Assembly: GCA_007115705.1 (NCBI GenBank)
Contig: QXEO01000406.1
Coordinates: forward strand, 4,444,804-4,508,803
From: Dactylis glomerata
Lineage: Eukaryota > Streptophyta > Magnoliopsida > Poales > Poaceae
Reading direction: 5' to 3'
Length of the DNA stretch: 64,000 bases
Below, one piece after another: positions 47,743-58,332 of this stretch (positions are counted from its first letter, which is position 1; each line of letters opens with the position of its first letter). The notes beneath the pieces are model-generated. The model saw only the letters and a program-made list of their open reading frames with translations. It searched no databases and was not told where the DNA came from. The position numbers and the translations under genes were made by a program.

Positions 47743-48078
47743 TGACAAGGGTATAGCTAATAGAGCCCGTTAGTTAAGTACCCCTGAGGCCCATTAAACT
47801 AGGCCCAATTGTAATGATAAGTCGAATACGAGTTCTTACCGTATGTCGATATTGTAATCTGTATCGAACCCTACCCGATCCTCGAGACCTGGCCACCTAT
47901 ATATAGGGGCCAGGAGGGGATGGTGTAGGGCAGATTGAAAGCAAGCCAGGTTAAATACCCAAGTTTACTTTCGATACACACCTATTTCGACTAACTTTAC
48001 CTTCGAGTTCATCCGACGCCCTATCTCCCCGATCCTAAGTCCTTCATCTAGGACATTTGTCGAGTTAACCCCTCGTCA
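47743..48078 (+). repeat. 5' LTR (336 bp) of complete Tat element
   Basis: TGACAAGGGT … CCTCGTCA, with TATA box CTATATATAGGGG (47898-47910). It differs from the 3' LTR by a GA/AG pair (TATCGAAC against TATCAGAC) and one T/C (GGATGG against GGACGG). Confidence 0.95.
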
Positions 48079-48079
48079 A

Positions 48080-48097
48080 TTGGCGCCGACCGTGGGG
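48080..48097 (+). other. primer binding site of complete Tat element
   Basis: TTGGCGCCGACCGTGGGG begins one base after the LTR end, as in many Tat-lineage elements. Confidence 0.9.
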
Positions 48098-48115
48098 ACT
48101 CTGGGCGTTGGAATC

Positions 48116-50347
48116 ATGAATTCGACGGCTTTTTCGCTTTTAGTCAACAGTAGATCAGAATTCGACGAAAGTCAAGAGACGGAGTTGACAATTGGAAGTT
48201 TCAGCATACTCATCGGGCCATCGGGTTCATCCCGCCTCTCGGACTCGACGAAACCAGATCCATCGGCAAGAAAGCCCGAAACAGAGGAAACATTGGAGTC
48301 ATCAGAAGGCTCTTCCAATGAGGTGAACTCGTAGGCCAGTTTAGAAAAAGTATCAATCACAGAAGGCGACGAAGTTGAGGAAAATCTCGACTCAGAAGAA
48401 AAGGCATGTCAGACACACAACAACGCAAAGGACTTCGCCGGAGGAAGTAGTAGCGTCTCCAAAGTACATCAGTTATGTGTCATTATCACTGAAGCAGGAG
48501 ATGGAAACAACAGCGAAGGAAGCAAAAAGGTCGACAGGCAAGTCGATAAAGTAAAAAATCACAACAAAAAGGAAAAAGAGAAAGTCCACGTCTCGGCTGG
48601 TGAATGGAGAATGATTACGTCAGCCATTAATCATGGTACAGAAGTACCCGAGGGATCGAGAAGAGAAGTTCTAATGGGATATCAGTATGCACTATACCAA
48701 CACAAGAAGAAACTAAGGGAGGAAAGAGACATGATTTTTCAAGACAATAACAGTACATCAAGGGAAGAATACTGGGAAGACTATAGCGAAGATTCAGAAT
48801 ATAGCAGAGAAAGGCGTAGAGATCCAAAACACAATAGGGGGGTGACAGCATGCAGCAGGGAAGAAGGGTACTCAAGGAGCCCCACCCCGCAGCTAGAAAA
48901 GGAAGAAGATGACCTGATACAAAAAACGCCAGAGGCAGCATTAGCAGCAGCACAAGCGTATTTGCTAGCTACAAGACCAGGACATGGAGACCCGCGAGAA
49001 GGTATGCACCGAGCCGCGATACAAAGCCTCGGAATAGTAGAAGGTAAAATCAGGGAGCAAGCCCCAGAGGTGAAGTCGACAAGCTACAAGGGAAGCGGCA
49101 AGGAGAAGTTCAGGTACAAGTACTCAAACGATGACTATAGTGAATCATCAGAAGAGAAAAAGCGACAGAAAAGGAAGGAGGATGCAAGAAGTATAATAGC
49201 ACAAGCTCGAGTAGATAAATCGCGGCATGCTTGGAGGGAAGAAAATTACGAAGACGATGATAAAGATATGGGTGCATTATGCTTTACCCGCAGGGTTCGC
49301 AAAACGCGAGTACCCAAAGGATTTAAACTACCCCACGATCAGAACAAGTACGACGGGTCGCAGGAACCCACCTTATGGCTATCAGATTATCTACAGGCAG
49401 TGCAGATATTAGGAGGAACAAAGGCGACTGCAATGCAAAGTTTGCAGCTGCACCTCACCGGCGCCGCCCGGTCCTGGTTGAACACCCTACCCGACGAATC
49501 CATTGGAAGCTGGGGGGAACTCGAAAGTCCATTCGCAAGAAATTTTCGTTCCACCTACAAACGCCCAGCATCACTGGAAGAAGTTAAAGCATGTGTGCAG
49601 AAGAAAGGCGAAACACTACGATCTTATATACAACGCTGGAGTATAATCAAAAACTCAGCAGAGGACGTCTCCGATGAACGAGCAATAGACGCCTTTTCAG
49701 AAGGACTTCGTCGCTCAGATCTTGTGGAAGAAATAGGAAGAACAAGACCTACGACAGTAACTGAGCTAATGGAACAAGCCAACAAATTCGCTGATGGAGA
49801 GGACGCGTATAACAATAAAAGAGGACGTTCGCCAGAAGTCGACAGAATAAGTCGACAAAGGAGACGATACCGCAGCGGGGGTAACCAAGGAAGGCGAAAT
49901 CAGGTAGCCGCAGGTTATATACTAGAAGAAGAGGAAGGGTACGAAAGTAAGAGGTTTCAGGCAAAAGGAGCAGAAAAATCAAGATACTCTGGTCCTTCGG
50001 CTGAGGATATGCTATACGGACCTTGTCGAATCCACTACGCGTACCTCGACGGGAAAAGGGTCTCAAATCACCAGATGAAGGATTGCAGAACATTCCTAAG
50101 GTTGCAAGGTGCCATGGGCTCGAGCCAAGAAGGAAGGCAAGGAGAAAAACGTAGAAGTCAAGGATATCAAACTCAAAGGTTATCAAAGCATCTAGAGTCA
50201 AAAGTATACATATCAGCCATGATTCAACCGGTGCCCAAGTCGAAAAAAAGAGCGAAAGAGCATATCAAGGCAAGTGAACCTAGCAATATCGTCACCACCA
50301 GCTACCACAGAGTACCTACGATGGTCAGAGCAACCAGTCAAGTTTAG
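48116..50347 (+). CDS. Tat Gag, one in-frame amber stop
   Basis: ATG at 48116 (MNSTAFSLLV) follows the primer site and opens 744 codons, with a single TAG at 48332-48334 (codon 73). The frame continues open through an acidic, Lys-rich N-terminal half. The Gag core is at about codons 398-500 (YDGSQEPTLWLSDYLQAV, LHLTGAARSWLNTLP, FRSTYKRPASLEEVKA). An Arg-rich region follows, then a C-x2-H…H-x4-C type motif (CRIHY … NHQMKDC) near the C-terminus in place of a classic zinc knuckle. Gag would form the particle. Its end overlaps the pol frame by about 70 bp (pol is in the next frame), so translation of pol needs a frameshift or re-initiation. I call it a CDS because a single substitution separates it from an intact frame. 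Confidence 0.85.
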
Positions 50348-53300
50348 TAGAGCAGATCACCCACGGAAAGTTCCTAGGCCGGGCCACTCGCCTATGGTTC
50401 TAAAAACGCAAATAGGAGGGTACGACATCGGAAGAGTGTTCATGGATGCAGGGAGCGGTATAAACTTAATATATGCTAGAACACTGAAGGCTATGTGCAT
50501 ATCATCGACGAGTCTGAAGCCAACAGATTGCTCTTTCCACGGGATAGTACCAGGAGCAGCAAACTACCCCTTGGGAGGAATAGAACTCGATGTCTGCTTT
50601 GGTAGCAGCGAAAACTACAGAAGAGAGAAACTGGAGTTCGAAGTTATGGATTGGCCGTCACAATATCATGCAATCTTGGGGCGCCCAGCATTTGCAAAAT
50701 TCATGGCAGTACCGCACTACGCGTATCTCACGTTAAAAATTCCAGGGCCCAAAGGAACAATCACAGTACAAGGGAGCTTTGAAGTAGCCAACACATGCGA
50801 CAGAGAATTCAACAAGATGGCGCAAACCTTCGGCATGACAGCAGAATACGAGAGGTTAAAAGGAAAAACAGATCATAATGTGCTACCCGACGTTGGACGA
50901 TCCCTGCCAGATAAGGCTTTCGACACAACGCAGGATTCAAAGAAAATTCAGGTCCACCCTACGGATCCAAACAAGACGACATCAATTGCGGTGAACTTAG
51001 ATCCCGCATAGGAAGGCGCGCTCGTCGAGTTCCTCCGTGAGCGCTGGGAAATCTTCGCCTGGTGTCCATCGGATATGCCAGGGGTTCCCAGGGAACTCGT
51101 CGAGCACGCACTAAATGTAGATCCCAAGGCGAAACCAGTCAAGCAACCACTGCGACGATTCGATGAACCCAAGAGGAAGGCAATAGCGTCAGAATTGCAC
51201 AGATTAGAAAGTGCTGGATTTATCAGAGAAATCAAAACTTCGAGTTGGGTGTCGAACCCAGTAATAGTACCCAAGAAGAACACAGACGTACAAAGAGTAT
51301 GTGTCGACTACACATCTCTCAATAAGCATTGTCCAAAGGATCCCTTCCCTTTACCCCGCATCGATCAAATAATCGATTCAACAGCGGGCTGCGCAAGGCT
51401 TTCCTTTTTGGACGCATATTCTGGCTATAACCAGATCAAGCTGAAGAAAGAGGACGAGGAAAAAACGGCCTTCATCACACCGTATGGGGTGTTTTGCTAC
51501 CAAGTGATGCCATTCGGCCTAAAAAATGCAGGAGCAACTTATCAAAGGATGATGCAAAGTTGCCTCGGGAGCCAAATAGGGCGCAACATACAAGTCTATA
51601 TTGATGATGTAGTCATCACCACAAGAGAGGAGAAATCTTTAATCAGCGACTTGGCAGAAACCTTTGACAACCTGAACAAGTTCAAGCTTAAGTTGAACCC
51701 GACAAAGTGTTCCTTCGGAGTTTCAGCAGGGCAACTTTTGGGGTTCTTGGTATCAGCACAAGGAATAGAGGCAAATCCAGAGAAGATTCAAGCAATTCTA
51801 ACAATGGGGAAACCCACGAAACTCCACAACGTACAAAAATTAGCAGGACGCGTCGCGGCATTAAGTCGTTTCGTTGCTCGACTAGGGGAGAAGGCACTTC
51901 CTTTTTATGCACTCATGAAAAAGTCAGACGACAAATTTGAATGGACAGAAGAAGCAGACGCAGCGTTTGCGCAATTGAAAAAAGTGCTTTCCACGCCGCC
52001 AGTGCTGGTCGCACCTAGAGAAAAAGAGCCACTCCTGCTGTACATCGCCGCAACCCATCAGGTGGTAAGTACAGTTCTAGTAGTCGAAAGAAGTGAAGAA
52101 GGCAAAGCTCATGGCATCCAGAGACCGGTATATTTCATCAGTGAAGTGCTATCTCCAACCAAACAGAGGTACCCGCATTATCAGAAGTTGGCGTACAGTG
52201 TCTTCACAACTGCACGTAAGCTACGACAGTATTTTACTGTGCACCCAATTATAGTGGTCAATGAAGCACCACTATCGAACATATTGAACAACCCTTTAGC
52301 AACGGGCCGTGTCTCTTTGTGGGGAATCGAGTTATCTCCCATGGACATCACGTACGAGAAAAGGAAGGCGATCAAGTTGCAAATCTTGCCAGATTTTACA
52401 GCAGAGTGGCTCGAGTTGCAAAGCACGGGACCACCAGATTTATCGAGTACTTGGACAATGTACTTCGACGGTTCTAAGCGAGTCCAAGGCACAGGCGCAG
52501 GAGTAGTATTGATATCGCCTCATGGCGACAAATTAAAGTATGTCCTAAGGATGAGCTTCCCACAGGCTTCTAAGAATGAAGCAGAGTACGAGGCTTTGTT
52601 GCACGGAATGAAGATGGCTAAAGCTTGTGGAGCAACTCGCCTAAAAATATTTGGAGATTCTAACCTTGTTGTTCAGCAAGTCATGAACAGGTGTGACGCA
52701 ATCAACGTCAACATGATGGCCTACAAGAATTTGTATCATTATCTAGAAGGAACGTTCGATGGATGCGAAGTCTCGCACATCAGCAGGAACAGCAATAAAG
52801 AAGCCGACACTTTAGCAAATATCGGATCACAATGCTTACCTGTGCCGTCTGGAGTATTTTGGGAAGAAATAGCGGAAATATCAATAAAAAATGCTAAAAG
52901 TTCAACTACCACGGCAGGCTCGGGGGCTACGACAGAACCAGAGGAGGTTATGATGATAGAAGAAACATGGATGCAGCCATATCTTGCGTACATGATAAAT
53001 AAAAAGCTCCCAGAAGATGCAGTGGAGGCTAAGAGGATAACTCGAAGAGCGAAAGCGTTTGTCGTGTTGGAAGGAAAACTATACAAGAGAAGTATTACTG
53101 GCGTTTTACAGCGTTGTGTCACACCCCAGGAAGGGCAAGCAATATTGAAAGACATACACGGCGGAGTATGTGGCCATCACGCCAGCAGCAGAGCAATAGC
53201 GGCAAAAGCTTTTCGAGCGGGATTCTATTGGCTAACAGCCATCGAGGACGCAAAAGATATAGTTCGAAAGTGTGAAGCATGTCAAAGGTTTGCATCCAGA

Positions 53301-54203
53301 CCACATGCACCAGCAGCGGAGCTACAAACATTACCATTATCCTGGCCCTTTGCACAATGGGGACTTGACATGGTGGGAAAGTTGCACAAATCTTGGCCTG
53401 GAGGGCATGTCTATATGCTAGTGGCAGTCGATAAATTCACCAAATTGGTGGAAGCGGCCCCAGTAACAACTCAAGATTCTACAACAGCAATCAGCTTCAT
53501 CAAGTCGATAGTTTTTCGTTTTGGTGTACCACACAGCATCATCACAGACAATGGGACAAATTTTACTTCAAAAGAATTCAAAAGTTACTGCGAAGGATTG
53601 GGGATCAAGCTTAAATTTGCATCTGTGGCGCACCCGAAGACAAACGGGCAAGTCAAAAAAGCCAATGGCCTGATAAGTAGTGAAATAAAAAAGAGGCTTT
53701 TAGCACCTCTCGAGAAAGCCAAGAGCGCTTGGGTAGAAGAATTGCCCTCCGTTCTTTGGAGCCTAAGAACTACGCCCAACGCAGCAACTCAAGAAACTCC
53801 TTTCTTCCTGGTCCATGGCACAGAAGCCATGCTTCCAGTCGAAGTTACACACGAGGCTCCAAGAGTGACAGCATATGATGAGGCGACATCGACAGAAGCA
53901 TTGCAAGACGACGTCGATGTGCTAGATGAAGCAAGAGACAAAGCATTAGAAAGGGCTACGCAATATCAACAAAGCTTACGAAACTACCATAGTAGTCGAG
54001 TTCATCCACGATCCTTCGTGGTAGGAGACCTTGTTTTGCGTCTCAGGCAAGATAGCCATGGGAAATTAGAGTCCCCCTGGGTGGAACCTTACATCGTCAC
54101 GGAAGTCATACCAGGAGGAGCATATCGACTACAAGACAAGAAGACTGGGAAGGATGAAAGCAACTCGTGGAATGCAGAACAGCTACGACGTTTTTACGCG
54201 TAG
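50274..54203 (+). CDS. Tat Pol: protease, RT, vestigial RNase H, aRH, integrase; one in-frame amber stop
   Basis: One frame, counted from 50274. The protease has FMDAGSGINLIYA (Asp 58). A TAG at 51009-51011 (codon 246) separates protease from RT. RT carries YIDD (codons 442-445). The first RNase H domain has lost its usual acidic motif (YIAATHQVV). The extra archaeal-type RNase H keeps Asp in MYFDGSK (codon 732), Glu in NEAEYEALLHG, Asp in FGDSN and Asp in EADTLAN (codon 846). Integrase has an HHCC finger (near codon 960), Asp 1032 (LDMVGK) and Asp 1092 (TDNGTN). Thirty-six residues later, where DD35E needs Glu, there is Lys 1128 (AAA, 53655-53657). The C-terminus GAYRLQDKKTGK … RFYA ends the protein. 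Apart from the TAG the frame is intact. Confidence 0.9.
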
Positions 54204-54649
54204 ACTAAATATGAAGGTATCAATATATTCGAATTAGCCTTCTGAACCCAGAACATGAGGCCACAGGTCGGGTTCTTTGGGTTGAACTCGACAAAACTGT
54301 ACGATTCTTGTGTTACTTCTCCGCTTGGGGGCTTCAACCCCTGGGTCGTACGAAACAAAAATTATTATCACAAGATGGAGGCTTTTCCCTTATTATAAGG
54401 TTGTTTAGACAACCCGACGAATATTGATAGAATTTGGTTCATAAGAAGAACCCGATATTATTTGTACCTTTTTTGGTTCGCAAAGAGCCCAATATATGGA
54501 AAACATACCTCAGAACATAACTTGTTCTCATGGTATTAGAAAAAGACATCGAGTACTTGGACAATATTCATTACAGATAAGCATGGTAGCAAGGACATGA
54601 TAAAAAGAAATTACATAAAAAACACAACAAGTCCTAATAGAAGTGGACT
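54204..54649 (+). other. spacer between Tat pol and antisense gene
   Basis: Non-coding; aligned with 25628-26040. It would hold the 3' untranslated region and polyadenylation site of the antisense gene. No standard signal was identified with confidence. Confidence 0.6.
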
Positions 54650-55219
54650 TCAAGCTTCGTACTCCTTCTGGCAAAGAGTGCCATCGAAGATCTTCACGTC
54701 GAACTTCGACGTCCCGATATGGAAGTCGAAGGCCATAAAGAAACCTTGGCGGATGTCATGGTCCTCCGCAAACTGCGACCAGCCTCCCCTGAAGTACTGC
54801 TCGCCGTCGCCATCGTACTGTACCTCCACCTCGTATGGGATGCCACCGCCAGATTGTTCACAGAGAACAGCTTCTCGCAGTTCGCGGCCATCCATAAACT
54901 TCGTAAAATTCAGCGGTAATCGCTGAATCTCACGGCACTGCGCCATGGCAATGCAGAGGAAGGAGAATATTTGAGGAGAAGCAGCGGGAGCGGTAGGCGC
55001 AGCAGGAGGAGGAGCAGCAGGGCCTGGAGTGGCGCTGGTCACCTTAGGCTTGTTCTTGCTACCAGGTGGGCGGCCGGGACGACGCTTAGCCAGAACGTCA
55101 GAAGAAGTTCCTGCGGCGGCCGGCGTGGTCTTCTTGTTCTTACTTCCACGAGGGCGACCCCGACCTCGTGGGGCTACCGGAGAGCCAAGGGTCAGACGAG
55201 AACCTTGAGCATCAGCCAT
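54650..55219 (-). CDS. antisense protein with two AT-hooks and a B3-like domain
   Basis: ATG at 55219 (MADAQGSRLT) opens 189 intact codons opposite to gag-pol. An upstream in-frame extension lacks an ATG, so this start is preferred. Residues 20-29 (RGRPRGSKNK) and 46-57 (RRPGRPPGSKNK) are classic AT-hooks, which bind the minor groove of AT-rich DNA. Residues 58-83 are a Pro/Ala linker. Residues 96-189 match the plan of a plant B3 DNA-binding domain: basic start (LPLNFTKFMDGRELRE), central GGWSQFAEDHDIRQGFFMAF and a C-terminal SKFDVKIFDG strand. No retroviral function is evident. It has its own promoter-like leader on its 5' side. The product is probably nuclear and may act on chromatin or transcription of the element or the host; that is inference. 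A decayed relative is at 26041-26608. Confidence 0.8.
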   Translation of the reverse strand: MADAQGSRLTLGSPVAPRGRGRPRGSKNKKTTPAAAGTSSDVLAKRRPGRPPGSKNKPKVTSATPGPAAPPPAAPTAPAASPQIFSFLCIAMAQCREIQRLPLNFTKFMDGRELREAVLCEQSGGGIPYEVEVQYDGDGEQYFRGGWSQFAEDHDIRQGFFMAFDFHIGTSKFDVKIFDGTLCQKEYEA

Positions 55220-55360
55220 GAGCACAAAAGAAAAACCTCGCAAAAACCCTAGATGGAGGAAGAAGACGATGCGGCGGAGGAGGAGTCTGATTAGGGTTTT
55301 TTACCTTAATCAGCAGGCGGTTTATTTATAAGCACATATTATTGGGCCTTCGGGCTACAG
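55220..55360 (-). promoter_or_regulatory. promoter and leader of the antisense AT-hook/B3-like gene
   Basis: On the minus strand: GGCCCAAT (55341-55348), TTATAAATAAA (55321-55331), AAAAAACCCTAATCAG (55287-55302), a C/T-rich leader and AAAAACCCTAG-type sequence (55243-55253) just before the start codon. The order and spacing match those of the decayed copy at 26609-26760. GGCCCA and AAACCCTA boxes are typical of plant housekeeping promoters, so the gene may have been captured together with its promoter. Confidence 0.65.
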
Positions 55361-56263
55361 CAAAGCCCGTGAACATAATTTACGACAGGAGTTAAATTCT
55401 ACGCGCAGCTGACGATAATATCGAAGAAGAAGGAAAAAAAGGGGGGGGGGAGAGATTATGCGATATGAAAACCTCGACTTGGACTCGGGGGCTCGTCAAA
55501 TAATAAGAGGTTCACAGAAGAAAGAAGAGCTGAACTTTGAGCCTATGCTTGACTACAAGTCGCCAAACATAGCCTCAGGGGCTACTCCCATCGGGAGCGC
55601 TGAGCGCGCACCCGATAAAGATGAGATGATCAATATCGAAGATGCAGAAGGATAAGCATACAAAACTTCGACTACGTAGTCGACAAATTGAAGATTAGAG
55701 ATTACTCCCATCGGGAGCGAGTTTTATGGTTGCAGAAACCCGAATATTTTCAGTCGAAATTTGACTGCGACATAAGATTCTCGAGTTGCGTTATCGCAAC
55801 GAAACTCGAATGCCGTGATTTGTCACGAAGGTAAGACCCCGGGATCCGTCCTGTGTGGCCTGGTATACGCACATAGATGCGCTCTGCTGGTATGTATCCG
55901 TGTCTACGACGCGAAGAAAATCCTGGTGGACGCACTGGGTACCCTGAGAACCACTGGGATTCATTTTTTGTAAGTCCTAAATGCGGCAAAAGAATGGATT
56001 TGACCGGTATCCCGAATTCAAGTCCAAGGGGATTGAATTTGAAGTAGGTGGCAAGTATCTGTTCCGGCAGTTAACTGACCTCTTGATCCGTCAGAGTTGT
56101 CAGGCTTGTTCATCAAGACCCCTTGCGAACAAATTATCATCAATATAAGTCGAAAGACCAAGTCGAAGATTTAAAGATAAAGTCGAAAGATTGATAAAGT
56201 CGAAGATTTGAAGATTAGAGATTCAACCTGAATCTGCAATTCTGGTAGAATCTCAGGGGCTAC
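55361..56263 (+). other. Tat 3' untranslated region with repeats and polypurine tract
   Basis: Two blocks with CTACTCCCATCGGGAGCG (55580-55600 and 55694-55712) lie in the left part. The segment 55760-56130 is highly conserved with 27370-27745 though it has no shared open frame. AATCTCAGGGGCTAC (56249-56263) is the likely polypurine tract at the 3' LTR. Confidence 0.7.
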
Positions 56264-56599
56264 TGACAAGGGTATAGCTAATAGAGCCCGTTAGTTAAGT
56301 ACCCCTGAGGCCCATTAAACTAGGCCCAATTGTAATGATAAGTCGAATACGAGTTCTTACCGTATGTCGATATTGTAATCTGTATCAGACCCTACCCGAT
56401 CCTCGAGACCTGGCCACCTATATATAGGGGCCAGGAGGGGACGGTGTAGGGCAGATTGAAAGCAAGCCAGGTTAAATACCCAAGTTTACTTTCGATACAC
56501 ACCTATTTCGACTAACTTTACCTTCGAGTTCATCCGACGCCCTATCTCCCCGATCCTAAGTCCTTCATCTAGGACATTTGTCGAGTTAACCCCTCGTCA
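56264..56599 (+). repeat. 3' LTR (336 bp) of complete Tat element
   Basis: Identical in length to the 5' LTR, with three differing positions. It ends CCTCGTCA and is followed by the duplication TCTGG. Confidence 0.95.
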
Positions 56600-58332
56600 T
56601 CTGGGTTGTCTTGTGTTTGAGCTAAAAAGCTCCAGGTGGCGGCGCACCACCAATGCCGTGTCTTCCAGTAGTCAATGATTTGTTCCTTCTTGTCTTCGGT
56701 TGGTGGAGACCATTGAAGATCTTCTTGCTTCCCTATCTTCCTGTAGCCTTGACGATCTTGAGGTATATTGAGATACCTTGAGTCGACTTCATCTTCTGAG
56801 AAATCTTCATGCGAATTTCTACCCGTGGCACAAGTCAGTTTTGGCTTCAAACCCGTCAAAAATTTGAACGAGTGAGCGAGTTAGTTATGAAAGTCTTCAC
56901 TTCTTCTCGTTGCTACCCCCATGGATATCTCCTAAATGCAGAGTCGACATAGATGGCTTGATTTTGGAGAGTCTTCATCCTTCTATTTGCTCAGTGGAGA
57001 TCAAGCATGTGAGTCTTCGGGCTTCAAGTGGCGATAACGGGTTGATCTTCAAAAGTTAGGCTTGGCTTTGATACTTCCATGCTCCATGTTAGTTGGCTTG
57101 TTAGAAGATTTGCAAGTGCCGGGGGTGTTAAGAGAGTACCATCAATGTTAGCAAAACTCTAGATTTAAGGTTAGGCATCCCAGGTTAGTGAAGTATTTGT
57201 CTTCTAGAAGTCCTTTGTAGTCCAGCGGGTCTGTCTTCCGCTTCCCTAATGTTGTGGAGGGGTCTTGATGAAGCTTGAAGCACATAGCAAAAAAAATTCG
57301 CGTCAAAACTTAGGGAGGTGTTGCGAGAAGAGTTATAATCCACACAAGGTTGGAGTTAGTGTTTTATTAATAAATTATCTATGCTACTCAAGCTGACATA
57401 AATTGATGAGAGGGAAAACACATTCTAGAGAGGCTTTCTATTCAGGGTTTTACACACTTGAGGGGTTTTAAGGCCTAGAGGCCTAAAACAAACACAAGCA
57501 CCATGTAACATCACACACTCAAGAAACACACAAGGCAACAGCAGACAATATCTAGAACACACAAGGCAATCAACAAACAACTGCAAGAATCACACGAGGT
57601 ACTTCAAGTACCAACGACGCCTAATACTCGCGGTAGTTGGGAGTAGCTCATATGAGACAAATGAGCTTATCCTATTCATCCTAGGGTCATGGTTGGTTAT
57701 AGTTTTTGACTCCTTCATTTGCTTGACTCTCGCTTCAGTTGAGATTGATGGTAGTCGATGAGGTAGCCGTAGTGTGGTTGAGCTGTTGACATTGAGTTCG
57801 GAAGTGCAGATCTTGTAGGTACTCTTGCTCACATTACACGGATGTGAGGTCTTCAGAAAGGTTGTTGAAGTCCTTCATATGCGATGATGTCTTGTGCCAG
57901 GCCTAAAAATTTCTAGTCAAGCAACCGAGAACTTGGTCCTTGACGACTGCAAAAGTGCGAGTCCAGGAAGGAACAAGGTCAACTTCTTGACAAAGCCGTT
58001 GGTGTCAACCAAGAGAAAAATATTTGTCAACACTCTTCTTTCTTTGCAGCTGGGGAGGTTTGAAGGCATCCTTCTGAATATTTGATCCATCTTGTGTTGC
58101 TAAGCTTCAGGTCTATTTCAATGGTAAGATTAAATTTGAAATCTTTAAAATCCTTAAAAAAATTAGAGAGGTAAGATTAGAACTTTTGAAAGGGTAAGTA
58201 AAGTATAAACCATACTATTGGCTACTTAGGAGAATAAAATTTGAAATTAGTCTTAGCAAAATACTACTTTTCCTATCTAATGCCCATGTTAACTAGGGTC
58301 TCCTAAGGTCAGTATGGCTCTGATACACACTC
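56600..58332 (-). other. LARD internal region, 5' part, with primer site
   Basis: Non-coding. The primer site lies at 58312-58329 (TGTATCAGAGCCATAC on minus, initiator-tRNA-Met type), five bases from the LTR end. Small ORFs (for example 56569-56859 minus) have no recognisable content. I see no gene. Confidence 0.65.

Larger units (their letters stand above)
47743..56599 (+). mobile_element. Complete Tat-lineage Ty3/gypsy element carrying an antisense AT-hook/B3-like gene
   Basis: 8857 bp with 336-bp LTRs at each end and a perfect target duplication TCTGG (47738-47742 and 56600-56604). The LTRs differ at only three positions by direct comparison, so the insertion is young. Contents: primer site, gag (48116-50347), pol (50274-54203) with an extra archaeal-type RNase H that marks the Tat lineage, an antisense gene (54650-55219), a long 3' untranslated region and a polypurine tract. 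Two amber codons, one in gag and one in pol, prevent full-length products. It sits in the internal region of the LARD. Confidence 0.95.

Noticed and set aside
55750..55989. 79-codon minus-strand ORF in the conserved Tat 3' block
   Set aside because: The matching segment at 27370-27600 has stops in the same frame, so conservation is not at the protein level.
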